Assembly (NCBI GenBank): GCA_035294725.1
Contig: DATGKK010000081.1
Coordinates: 1 to 15,540, forward strand
Reading direction: 5' to 3'
Origin: DATGKK01 sp035294725
GTDB lineage: Bacteria; Actinomycetota; Acidimicrobiia; Acidimicrobiales; Bog-793
DNA: 15,540 nucleotides
A program made the position numbers and the translations under genes. A model generated the notes under the pieces. The model was not told where the DNA came from. It searched no databases and saw only the letters and a list, made by a program, of their open reading frames with translations. Each line of letters starts with the position of its first letter. Positions within the stretch are counted from its first letter, which is position 1. Below, in pieces: positions 1-5,712 of the stretch.

Positions 1-777
1 GGGGTGGATGGTTCGAGCCACCTCCGGCGGGAGCCCGAACCAGTACCTCGAGGTCGGGTCGATCTGGGTGGCATGGGCAAGGAGCGCGTCGCGCCGGACG
101 TCCTCGTAGCCAGAGAGGTCGATCGAGGTCGTGATCTCGTCCTCGTGGTCGGGCCGTTCGAACCAGCGGGCGTCGAAGGGCGACTCGAGGCCGAGCTCGA
201 GGAACTTTTGGTGGCTCTCGACGATCCGCTTTCGCGACCAGACGGTGTAGTAGAGCTTGAGGGGCTGGTACGGAGGGCCGGCCTCCTCGAAGCGCCCGGG
301 GTCGCCCGCCGCCTCGAAGGCCGCCACGGCGATCTCGTGAGCCCTGATGTGGTCTGGGTGCGGGTACCCGCTGTGGTCGTCCCCGTACCCGATGATCACC
401 TGCGGGCGGACCCGCCGGACGATCGCCACGAGCTTTCCGACCGCCTCCTCGAGCGGCACCGACCCGAACGCGTCCGGGCGCTGGTTCGCCTCCGATCCCG
501 GCATGCCCGAGTCCCGGTAGCCGAGCAGCTCGACCTCGTCGTAGCCGATGATCCGAGCCGCCGTCTCGAGCTCACGGGCCCGCACGGCCGCGAGGTCCGC
601 CCTCACCTCGGGGGTGTCCATGGCCGGGTTGAGGATGTCACCCTCCTCCCCTCCGGTGCAGGTGACGAGGACGGTGCGAACGCCCTCGGCGTGGTACCTC
701 GCCACGGTCCCAGGGCCCTTCGAAGCCTCGTCGTCCGGGTGCGCGTGCACCGTGAGGAGGCAGAGCCGTTCGTCCAT
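1..777 (-). CDS. mca: Mycothiol S-conjugate amidase (LmbE/PIG-L family), 3' end beyond left edge
   Basis: Cytoplasmic zinc amidase that cleaves mycothiol S-conjugates, releasing the N-acetylcysteine adduct (mercapturate) for export and GlcN-inositol for recycling. The frame is open from ATG 777 to the window edge and gives 259 residues; family members are about 290, so roughly the last 30 are missing. The zinc motif HAHPDDEASKG is at residues 11-21 (H13 and D16 as ligands, D15 as general base). GYPHPDHI at 137-144 supplies the third ligand, H143. CTGGEEGDILNPAMD (40-54), LKLYY (173-177) and HATQIDP (235-241) are typical of Mca rather than of the related MshB deacetylase. I see no Shine-Dalgarno before the ATG. 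A TAGCGT box 8 nt upstream suggests a leaderless mRNA. The gene is divergent from pspA. Family assignment is firm; Mca over MshB is likely. Confidence 0.93.
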   Translation of the reverse strand, partial: MDERLCLLTVHAHPDDEASKGPGTVARYHAEGVRTVLVTCTGGEEGDILNPAMDTPEVRADLAAVRARELETAARIIGYDEVELLGYRDSGMPGSEANQRPDAFGSVPLEEAVGKLVAIVRRVRPQVIIGYGDDHSGYPHPDHIRAHEIAVAAFEAAGDPGRFEEAGPPYQPLKLYYTVWSRKRIVESHQKFLELGLESPFDARWFERPDHEDEITTSIDLSGYEDVRRDALLAHATQIDPTSRYWFGLPPEVARTIHP

Positions 778-785
778 GGGTGGGC

Positions 786-791
786 ACGCTA
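786..791 (-). promoter_or_regulatory. Possible -10 box of a leaderless mca promoter
   Basis: TAGCGT, read on the minus strand, fits the actinobacterial TANNNT -10 pattern. It lies 8 nt before the mca ATG, so the transcript would begin at or next to the start codon. No purine-rich ribosome site is present, which fits. I see no convincing -35. The same hexamer at the same distance precedes the fabZ-like gene. Confidence 0.3.
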
Positions 792-968
792 CCGCTCCGC
801 AGGGGGCCTCCGGCACTCTCAAGACCGGGCTTCGGATGGTGACGGTCCGCCTCCGGCAGCGACCCGGGCGGTGACGGGCCCCACCGCGGCCTGAGGAGCT
901 CCCTGGTAGGGCGGCCCGCCGAGCAGGGCTCCCCTGCCGGGCGAGACATCGTCCGCCCTCGACCGACG

Positions 969-974
969 TAGACT
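969..974 (+). promoter_or_regulatory. Possible -10 box for the psp operon
   Basis: TAGACT matches the TANNNT pattern. Transcription would start near 980, placing a strong hairpin at the very 5' end of a leader of about 77 nt. The -35 region (around 943-950, GAGACATC) is a poor match, so an activator or an alternative sigma factor is possible. Confidence 0.25.
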
Positions 975-979
975 CGCAA

Positions 980-1009
980 GCGTCGCGCTCCGACCAGAGC
1001 GGGCGACGC
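980..1009 (+). other. Hairpin in the pspA 5' leader
   Basis: GCGTCGC (980-986) pairs with GCGACGC (1003-1009). GCTC (987-990) continues the stem with GAGC (997-1000), leaving a 2-nt GG bulge and a 6-nt loop CGACCA. That makes 11 base pairs, mostly G-C. It has no U-tract and sits before the gene, so it looks like an mRNA stability or regulatory structure rather than a terminator. Its function is unknown. Confidence 0.5.
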
Positions 1010-1057
1010 GATCTCCGTGGTCGCCGAGGTGACGGGGCTGAGAGGAAGGGTGCACCG

Positions 1058-1963
1058 ATGGGAGTGATGAAGCGCCTCACGACGATCGTCCAGGCAAAGG
1101 CCAACAAGGTGCTGGACAAGGCCGAGGACCCTCGCGAGACGCTCGACCTCTCCTACGAGAAGCAGCTCGAGCAGCTCCAGCAGGTCCGGCGGGGCGTTGC
1201 GGATGTCGCCACGGCCCGCAAGCGGATCGAGCTCCAGGCCCAGCAGCTCCAGCAGGCCGCGGCCAAGCTGCAGGACCAGGCTCGCCAGGCCATCAGCCAG
1301 AACCGCGAGGACCTCGCCCGTGAAGCCCTCACGCGCCGCTCGGGGATCGCCACCCAGCTCGAGCAGCTGAAGGTCCAGCACGACCAGCTCGTGCAGCAGG
1401 AGGAGCGGCTCGTCGCCACCACCCAGCAGCTCCAGGCGCGCGTCGAGGCCTTCCGAACCCAGAAGGAGACCCTGAAGGCCTCCTACACCGCCGCCCAGGC
1501 GCAGACCAAGATCGGCGAAGCCGTCTCGGGCATCTCGGAGTCCATGAGCGACACCGGCATTGCCATGCAGCGCGCCCAAGACCGGATCGCGCAGATGCAG
1601 GCCCGCGCGGGCGCGGTCGACGAGCTGCTCGCCTCGGGAGCCCTCACCGACCTGAGCGGCACGAGCGACCCCCTCCAGAACGAGCTCGACAAGGCGAGCC
1701 AGCAGGGCCAGGTCGAGCTCGAGCTTGCCCAGCTGAAGGGCCAGCTCGCACCGCCGGCTGCGACGGGTGAGCTCGCAACCGGCTCCTCGGCGCCGGCCAC
1801 CGGCAGCGAGTCCGCAGAGAGCGACGAGGTCGCCCTCGGAGAGCTGGCGCCCGAGGAGGGCACGGCCGAGACACCGGGGAGCACCGCTCCCGGCACGAGC
1901 CAGGCAGGGGGCGGGAGCCCGGCCGGCGATCTCTTCTCGCTCGACGGCGGGAGCGGCTCGTGA
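1058..1963 (+). CDS. pspA: PspA/IM30 (ESCRT-III-like) membrane-stress protein
   Basis: Peripheral inner-membrane protein that binds stressed membrane, forms large oligomers and limits proton leakage. The N-terminus (MGVMKRLTTIVQAKANKVLD) is the usual amphipathic helix and linker. AEDPRETLDLSYEKQLEQL follows, the actinobacterial PspA signature. Residues from about 30 to 215 are a long Gln/Glu/Ala-rich coiled coil. From about 230 to 301 there is a low-complexity Ala/Gly/Ser/Glu tail ending in a short LFSLDGG segment, so the protein is longer than the roughly 220-240 residues usual for PspA. The start at 1058 has AGGAAGG 8 nt upstream and aligns with the family N-terminus. A second ATG at 1067 is less likely. 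First gene of the psp operon; its stop overlaps the pspAA GTG. Confidence 0.93.
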   Translation: MGVMKRLTTIVQAKANKVLDKAEDPRETLDLSYEKQLEQLQQVRRGVADVATARKRIELQAQQLQQAAAKLQDQARQAISQNREDLAREALTRRSGIATQLEQLKVQHDQLVQQEERLVATTQQLQARVEAFRTQKETLKASYTAAQAQTKIGEAVSGISESMSDTGIAMQRAQDRIAQMQARAGAVDELLASGALTDLSGTSDPLQNELDKASQQGQVELELAQLKGQLAPPAATGELATGSSAPATGSESAESDEVALGELAPEEGTAETPGSTAPGTSQAGGGSPAGDLFSLDGGSGS

Positions 1964-2262
1964 TCGTCCGGATCCTCGGCGAGGGTCAGTACGAGCTGCC
2001 TGAGACCGCGATGACCCGTCTCGACGCGCTCGACCACGCTCTCGAGCAAGCGATCGAGGCCTCGGACGAGGCGGCGGCCAGCAGCGCCCTCGCTGCGATC
2101 ATCGCCGAGGTGCGGAGCTCGGGCACGGCGGTGCACGCAGCCACCTTGATCCCCTCTGACCTCACCGTCCCCCACGAGGGCTCCACCATCGCCGAGATCG
2201 AGCAGCTGCTCGCCTCCGAGTCGGCGCCGGACCCCGCGACCTCAGTCACAGAAGGAGCTTGA
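1960..2262 (+). CDS. pspAA: PspA-associated protein PspAA
   Basis: Small cytoplasmic protein of 100 aa matching the PspAA family: MIVRILGEGQYELPE at the N-terminus, an acidic LDxLDxALExAIEASDEAA helix, a second Ala-rich helix, and the ending SDLTVPxEGSTIAEIEQLL. PspAA accompanies PspA in actinobacteria and archaea and is thought to be a partner or modulator; its biochemical role is not established. The GTG start (1960) overlaps the pspA stop as GTGA, with CGGGAG upstream in the end of pspA, which indicates translational coupling. The last 12 or so residues are low complexity. Confidence 0.88.
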   Translation: MIVRILGEGQYELPETAMTRLDALDHALEQAIEASDEAAASSALAAIIAEVRSSGTAVHAATLIPSDLTVPHEGSTIAEIEQLLASESAPDPATSVTEGA

Positions 2263-2264
2263 CC

Positions 2265-3224
2265 ATGGCGACCCAGTCGCGAACGCGCAATCGCTTCCCC
2301 GTCGACCGGGGATTGAGCGCCCGGATGATGACGACGGTCTTCCTCCTGTTCGTCTTCTACGCCGTCCTCGTGTTCGTGCTCTACAGCTTCGTGAAGAGCC
2401 TCGCCATCGTGATCCTCATCCCCGCGGCGCTGCTGTTCGCTCAGTACTACGCCTCGGACAAGATCGCCCTGTTCGCAATGCACGCAAAAGTCGTGGACGA
2501 GCACCAGGCCCCCCAGCTGCACGCCATCGTCGACCGGCTCTGCGCCATGGCCGACATGCCGAAGCCGAGGGTCGCGGTCGCCGCCACCGACATGCCGAAC
2601 GCATTCGCGACGGGCCGGAACCCCTCTCATGCCGTCGTCTGCGTGACCGACGGGATCGTTCGCCGCCTCGGTTACACCGAGGAGCTCGAAGCGGTGCTGG
2701 CCCACGAGCTCAGCCACGTCGCCCATCGCGACGTCGCCGTCATGACGGTGGCGAGCTTCCTCGGCATCATCGCCGGCTTCATGACGAGGATGCTGCTGTG
2801 GAGCGACATGCTGGGCGGCCTCGGAGGCGGGCGCGGGCGCGGGCGCAACAACAACGCCGCCGGCCAGATCGTGCTGTTCGAGCTCGCCGCGCTGGCGTTC
2901 TCGGCGCTCTTTTACTTCCTGAGCTTCCTTCTCATCCGGGCGCTCTCGCGGTACCGTGAGCTCGCCGCGGATCGTGCGGGGGCCATCCTCATCGGCCAGC
3001 CCCGGGTGCTCGCGAACGCCTTGATCAAGGTGACCGGCGAGCTCGGGCGCATCCCGATGCGCGACCTGCGCTCGGCCGAGACCTTTAACGCCTTCTTCTT
3101 CGCGCCTGCCATCGCCGGCCAGCGCGGAGCGAGCATCTCGACGCTGTTCCAGACGCACCCTCCCCTCCAGGTCCGCCTCGACCAGCTCGCCCGCCTCGAG
3201 GCGCAGATGGGCAAGAGCGCCTGA
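2265..3224 (+). CDS. htpX: M48 family membrane zinc metalloprotease HtpX
   Basis: Integral membrane protease that degrades damaged membrane proteins under envelope stress. With the ATG at 2265 it has 319 aa. Two TM helices lie at about 23-61, the catalytic motif HELSH at 147-151 (H147, E148, H151) and the third zinc ligand, E232, in RYRELAADRAGA. Two hydrophobic segments lie between (about 157-178 and 202-226), separated by a Gly/Arg/Asn-rich loop (GRGRGRNNN). The ATG at 2265 is preferred to TTG 2259 because GAAGGAG (2251-2257) is 7 nt upstream of it. Only 2 nt separate it from the pspAA stop, so it is co-translated with the psp genes. Pairing of PspA with HtpX is known in actinobacteria and suggests joint membrane quality control. 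Confidence 0.94.
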   Translation: MATQSRTRNRFPVDRGLSARMMTTVFLLFVFYAVLVFVLYSFVKSLAIVILIPAALLFAQYYASDKIALFAMHAKVVDEHQAPQLHAIVDRLCAMADMPKPRVAVAATDMPNAFATGRNPSHAVVCVTDGIVRRLGYTEELEAVLAHELSHVAHRDVAVMTVASFLGIIAGFMTRMLLWSDMLGGLGGGRGRGRNNNAAGQIVLFELAALAFSALFYFLSFLLIRALSRYRELAADRAGAILIGQPRVLANALIKVTGELGRIPMRDLRSAETFNAFFFAPAIAGQRGASISTLFQTHPPLQVRLDQLARLEAQMGKSA

Positions 3225-3269
3225 GTGCGGTGCTCGGTTGAGGTCGCCGGCGCGCTCCCTGCACCGCGC
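3225..3269 (+). other. Inverted repeat in the htpX-pspAB gap
   Basis: GTGCGGTGC (3225-3233), directly after the htpX stop, pairs with GCACCGCGC (3261-3269): nine pairs with one G-U. The 27-nt loop may fold further (CGG 3235-3237 with CCG 3247-3249). This could be a partial terminator, an mRNA-processing site, or a structure that lowers pspAB expression relative to upstream genes. No U-tract follows. Confidence 0.35.
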
Positions 3270-3292
3270 CTGACCACGGCGGAGGCCTGAGG

Positions 3293-3958
3293 GTGCCGCG
3301 CATCGTCGACATCCTCCTCGGGAGGAGCAAGCCGGTGCAGGCCGATCTGGACGCGCTCTTCGGTCTCGTCGGCGCCCAGCTCACGCTGCAGGTCTCAGAG
3401 GGCCTCGTTCCGACCGGGCAGGCCGGCGTCTGCTTCAAGCCGGTCGCCGGGCGCTCGTTCGCCGAGACGGCGGCAGAGGCAAGCCAGCTGCTCGGCCTCG
3501 GCGACACCACCTCCGGCGGCGCCGGGGCGAGCGGGACCCCGGAAGCCGCGGGAGCCGCCGTCGAACCGGTCGCCACGGGCCTGCACCAGGAGGACGACCA
3601 GTACGGCTTCCACTGGGTCGTGCTGACGGTCCCCGACTTCCAGGACCTCGTGAACCAGGTCCACCTCGTGAACTCGACGCTCAAGGACAACGGCTACGGG
3701 CCACAGCTCCTCTGCTCGGTGTTCGCCTTCCGGCCCGACCCGAGCGCACCCGTGCCCCGCGGCGACGCCCCGCCGGTGGTCCATCTCGTCTACCTCTACA
3801 AGCGGGGAGCGTTCTACCCATTCATACCGGTCCCCGGCAGCGAGGAGCGCCGCGACGTCGAGAGCGAGCTGCGCCTGCAGAACGTGCTCGCCGACGACCT
3901 GAAGATCGAATCCGACAAGGAGCGGTGGATGCCGCTATGGGGCCTTCCCGTCCGCTGA
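3293..3958 (+). CDS. pspAB: PspA-associated protein PspAB
   Basis: Soluble protein of 221 aa matching the PspAB family. Its N-terminus reads VDILLGRSKPVQADLDALF, followed by LVPTGQAGVCFKPVAG (38-53). A conserved middle has FHWVVLTVPDFQDLVNQVHL (106-125). The C-terminus contains VHLVYLYKRGAFYPFIP (163-179) and a final ERWMPLWGLP. An Ala/Gly/Thr-rich insertion at about 70-95 is probably a loop. PspAB is found with PspA, PspAA and HtpX in actinobacteria; its molecular role is unknown. The GTG start at 3293 has GGAGG (3281-3285) 7 nt upstream. It is the last gene of the operon and ends 40 bp before a convergent gene. Confidence 0.87.
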   Translation: MPRIVDILLGRSKPVQADLDALFGLVGAQLTLQVSEGLVPTGQAGVCFKPVAGRSFAETAAEASQLLGLGDTTSGGAGASGTPEAAGAAVEPVATGLHQEDDQYGFHWVVLTVPDFQDLVNQVHLVNSTLKDNGYGPQLLCSVFAFRPDPSAPVPRGDAPPVVHLVYLYKRGAFYPFIPVPGSEERRDVESELRLQNVLADDLKIESDKERWMPLWGLPVR

Positions 3959-3998
3959 TCGCGGGCGAGACGACCCCTCCGCGCAGCGCCGGCACGCC

Positions 3999-5147
3999 CT
4001 AGCGCGCCGCGCGAGGCCACCGGCCCGTTCGCTGCCTGCGAGCCGGCAGATGCGGTCCCCCGGGGCGGAACGGGTCCCAGGCGCCAGGTGCCCGCGCGAG
4101 GTGCGCGCGCACCCGAGCGACCACCTCCGAGGGCGCCAGGTCGGTCGAGCCGTCCTCGGGCTCGAGCCGGCACACGATCGCCCCGACTCCCTCCGCCATC
4201 CACCGCACCCCTCCCGGCTCGAGAGAGCTGAGCTCGGCCGCGAGCGGTGCGAGATCGGGGCGGAGCGGCACCCGCCGGCTCACGTACCGCACCCAGCTCT
4301 CGTAACGGAGCTCGAGCCAGACCCGTGATCCGGAGATCACGAGCAGCCTGCTGCAGCCGGTAGCCGAGCGGAGCGCCACAGGGTGCAGCTCCTGGCCGCC
4401 GCCCGAACCCGCTCCCGGCACCTCGATGACGGCGAGGTCGAGGGCGTGATCCTCGTCAAGCTCGACCTTGCCGCCGGATAGCGTCGCCTGGCTGATCGAG
4501 AGGCTCGCGAGCTCGTCGGCGACCAGCGCCTCGAAGCGGCCGGGGTTGGCGAGCAGCTCGCGTGCCGAGGGGAGCACGGCGAGGTAGCGCTCGCCCGCCC
4601 CAGCGACGGCCCCAACGAGGGAGTCGGCGAGCGGGCCAATGGCGAAGGCGGCCGTGGCGGCGCGTGCTGCGAGCTCAGGATCTCTGGGCAGCACCCCGAA
4701 GTCCCCGCAGGCCGCGACGGCGACCATCAGCTCCTCGTGCTCGAGGGCGAGCTCCGGATCGACGAGGGTGAGGACGGACATGAGGCCGTCCTCGTCGTAG
4801 TGGTCGTTCGTCACCGCTTCGGCTCCTGAACCGGCCGCGAGCAGGGTCCGCAGCCGCGGAGGGCACGAGGAGGGCGCACGCTCGAGGCCCAGGTACGCAA
4901 AGGCGATCTGGACCGAGAGGTCCCGGGCGAGCTCGGGCGGGGTCGTGCTCTGGGGCCAGTGCGACAGCGTCACGGCGCTCGCCGGGAGCGGCGCACCGTC
5001 GACCATGACATGGGGAAGGTGGACGACCTCCTCGACCGGACGGAACCGGCGTCTGATCCCGAGCCCTCCTGCGGCGAGCTCGCTGCCAGAACCCTCGGCT
5101 GACGCTTCCGCGTGGAAGCCTGGGTCGCTCGGTACGTCCGATGCCAT
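3999..5147 (-). CDS. Uncharacterised protein, probable DUF6687 family
   Basis: Soluble-looking protein of 382 aa with no signal peptide or TM helix. It resembles, from memory, the DUF6687 family; no function is known to me. Near the N-terminus are HVMVDGAPLPASAVTLSHWP (46-65) and a segment on loss or use of the N-terminal domain (ELARDLSVQIAFAYL, about 72-86). The most striking motif is AVTNDHYDEDGLMSVLTLVD (about 111-130), which recalls the D-x-D-G-x-x-S metal-binding motif of DHH-type phosphoesterases. The C-terminal 25 residues are Arg/Pro-rich and may be disordered. I chose ATG 5147 because GAGGT lies 7 nt upstream; GTG 5168 would fall inside a possible -10 (TATCGT, 5172 to 5167). The gene is convergent with the psp operon and divergent from riboflavin synthase. 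Confidence 0.75.
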   Translation of the reverse strand: MASDVPSDPGFHAEASAEGSGSELAAGGLGIRRRFRPVEEVVHLPHVMVDGAPLPASAVTLSHWPQSTTPPELARDLSVQIAFAYLGLERAPSSCPPRLRTLLAAGSGAEAVTNDHYDEDGLMSVLTLVDPELALEHEELMVAVAACGDFGVLPRDPELAARAATAAFAIGPLADSLVGAVAGAGERYLAVLPSARELLANPGRFEALVADELASLSISQATLSGGKVELDEDHALDLAVIEVPGAGSGGGQELHPVALRSATGCSRLLVISGSRVWLELRYESWVRYVSRRVPLRPDLAPLAAELSSLEPGGVRWMAEGVGAIVCRLEPEDGSTDLAPSEVVARVRAHLARAPGAWDPFRPGGPHLPARRQRTGRWPRAAR

Positions 5148-5212
5148 GGTGCCTACCTCGCTCGTCACGATAGGGCGGCGGCGAGCCCGCGCCGAGCTGG
5201 CAGGATGGTCTG
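5148..5212. promoter_or_regulatory. Divergent promoter region, DUF6687-like gene / riboflavin synthase
   Basis: Only 65 bp separate the two starts, so both promoters must sit here or run into the genes. On the minus strand TATCGT (5172 to 5167) is a candidate -10. On the plus strand I see no clear box, but AGGA (5202-5205) is a plausible Shine-Dalgarno for GTG 5213. Confidence 0.3.
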
Positions 5213-5692
5213 GTGGATCTCATCGGAGTGGTCGACACGATGTTCGCCAGGTTCGACCTCGGCGGCTACGCGCTCGCAGAGCTGAGGGCCTGCCCGGGCT
5301 ACGGGGAGCGCTTCGACGTGGTGTACCGGACGGTCCCCGGCTTCAAGGACCTCGCCGTCGAGTGCAAGCGGTTGATCGAGCACGAGGGCTGCAAGATCGT
5401 GGTCGCGCTCGGCATGCCGGGTCGGGCCGCCATCGACCAGGTCTGCGCTCACGAGGCCTCCCAGGGGATCATGATGGCCCAGCTCCTCACCTCCACCCAC
5501 ATCCTCGAGGTCTTCGTCCACGAGAGCGAGGAGGAGGACCCGGCCGACCTGGTGCCGGTCGCCGAGGACCGGGCGCGCAAGCACGCCCGCAATGCCTACT
5601 GGATGCTCTACGAGCCCGAGCAGCTCCAGCGCCGGGCGGGCCAGGGCATCCGCCAGGGCTACGCGGATGCCGGCCCGATCGCGAGCGCCTGA
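5213..5692 (+). CDS. ribC: Archaeal-type riboflavin synthase
   Basis: Predicted to dismutate two 6,7-dimethyl-8-ribityllumazine molecules into riboflavin and the ribitylamino-pyrimidine (last step of riboflavin synthesis). At 159 aa it matches the short archaeal enzyme, a relative of lumazine synthase, not the roughly 200-aa bacterial enzyme with two lumazine-binding repeats. Motifs seen: GVVDTMFARFDL (5-16), RTVPGFKDLAVECKRLIEHE (39-58), VALGMPG (64-70), VCAHEASQGIMMAQL (77-91), HILEVFVHE (96-104), and the C-terminal AGQGIRQGYADAGP (142-155). GTG 5213 has AGGA 7 nt upstream. The gene stands alone, without other rib genes in the window, and ends 10 bp from the convergent pilX-like gene. Confidence 0.9.
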   Translation: MDLIGVVDTMFARFDLGGYALAELRACPGYGERFDVVYRTVPGFKDLAVECKRLIEHEGCKIVVALGMPGRAAIDQVCAHEASQGIMMAQLLTSTHILEVFVHESEEEDPADLVPVAEDRARKHARNAYWMLYEPEQLQRRAGQGIRQGYADAGPIASA

Positions 5693-5712
5693 GGACTTCG
5701 CCTCACGAGCGC
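5685..5712. terminator. Candidate bidirectional terminator hairpin
   Basis: TGAGG (5690-5694) pairs with CCTCA (5701-5705) around a 6-nt loop ACTTCG; GCGC (5685-5688) and GCGC (5709-5712) extend it across a small internal loop. The inner stem holds the stop codons of both convergent genes. There are no U-tracts, as is common in high-GC actinobacteria. It is weak on its own but sits exactly where a shared terminator is expected. Confidence 0.35.

Larger units (their letters stand above)
778..1057. other. Divergent intergenic region mca/pspA
   Basis: This 280-bp gap holds the promoters of both flanking genes and no convincing ORF. On the plus strand TAGACT (969-974) is a candidate pspA -10 with only a weak -35. 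A 6-bp hairpin lies upstream of it (GCAGGG 923-928, loop CTC, CCCTGC 932-937). A stronger hairpin lies downstream at 980-1009, inside the predicted pspA leader. The pspA Shine-Dalgarno AGGAAGG is at 1043-1049, 8 nt before the ATG. Promoter calls are by eye. Confidence 0.5.

Noticed and set aside
4..894. Plus-strand open frame of about 296 codons at the left edge
   Set aside because: It is antisense to mca, whose minus-strand translation contains all the zinc-site motifs.
2259..2264. TTG start for htpX two codons upstream of the ATG
   Set aside because: GAAGGAG would be only 1 nt from TTG but is 7 nt from ATG 2265.
2828..2848. GGGCGC tandem repeat in htpX as a possible repeat element
   Set aside because: It is a short in-frame run encoding a Gly/Arg loop between membrane segments; too short for a separate feature.
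5148..5168. GTG 5168 as start of the DUF6687-like gene
   Set aside because: No ribosome site before it, and it overlaps a possible -10; ATG 5147 has GAGGT at the right distance.
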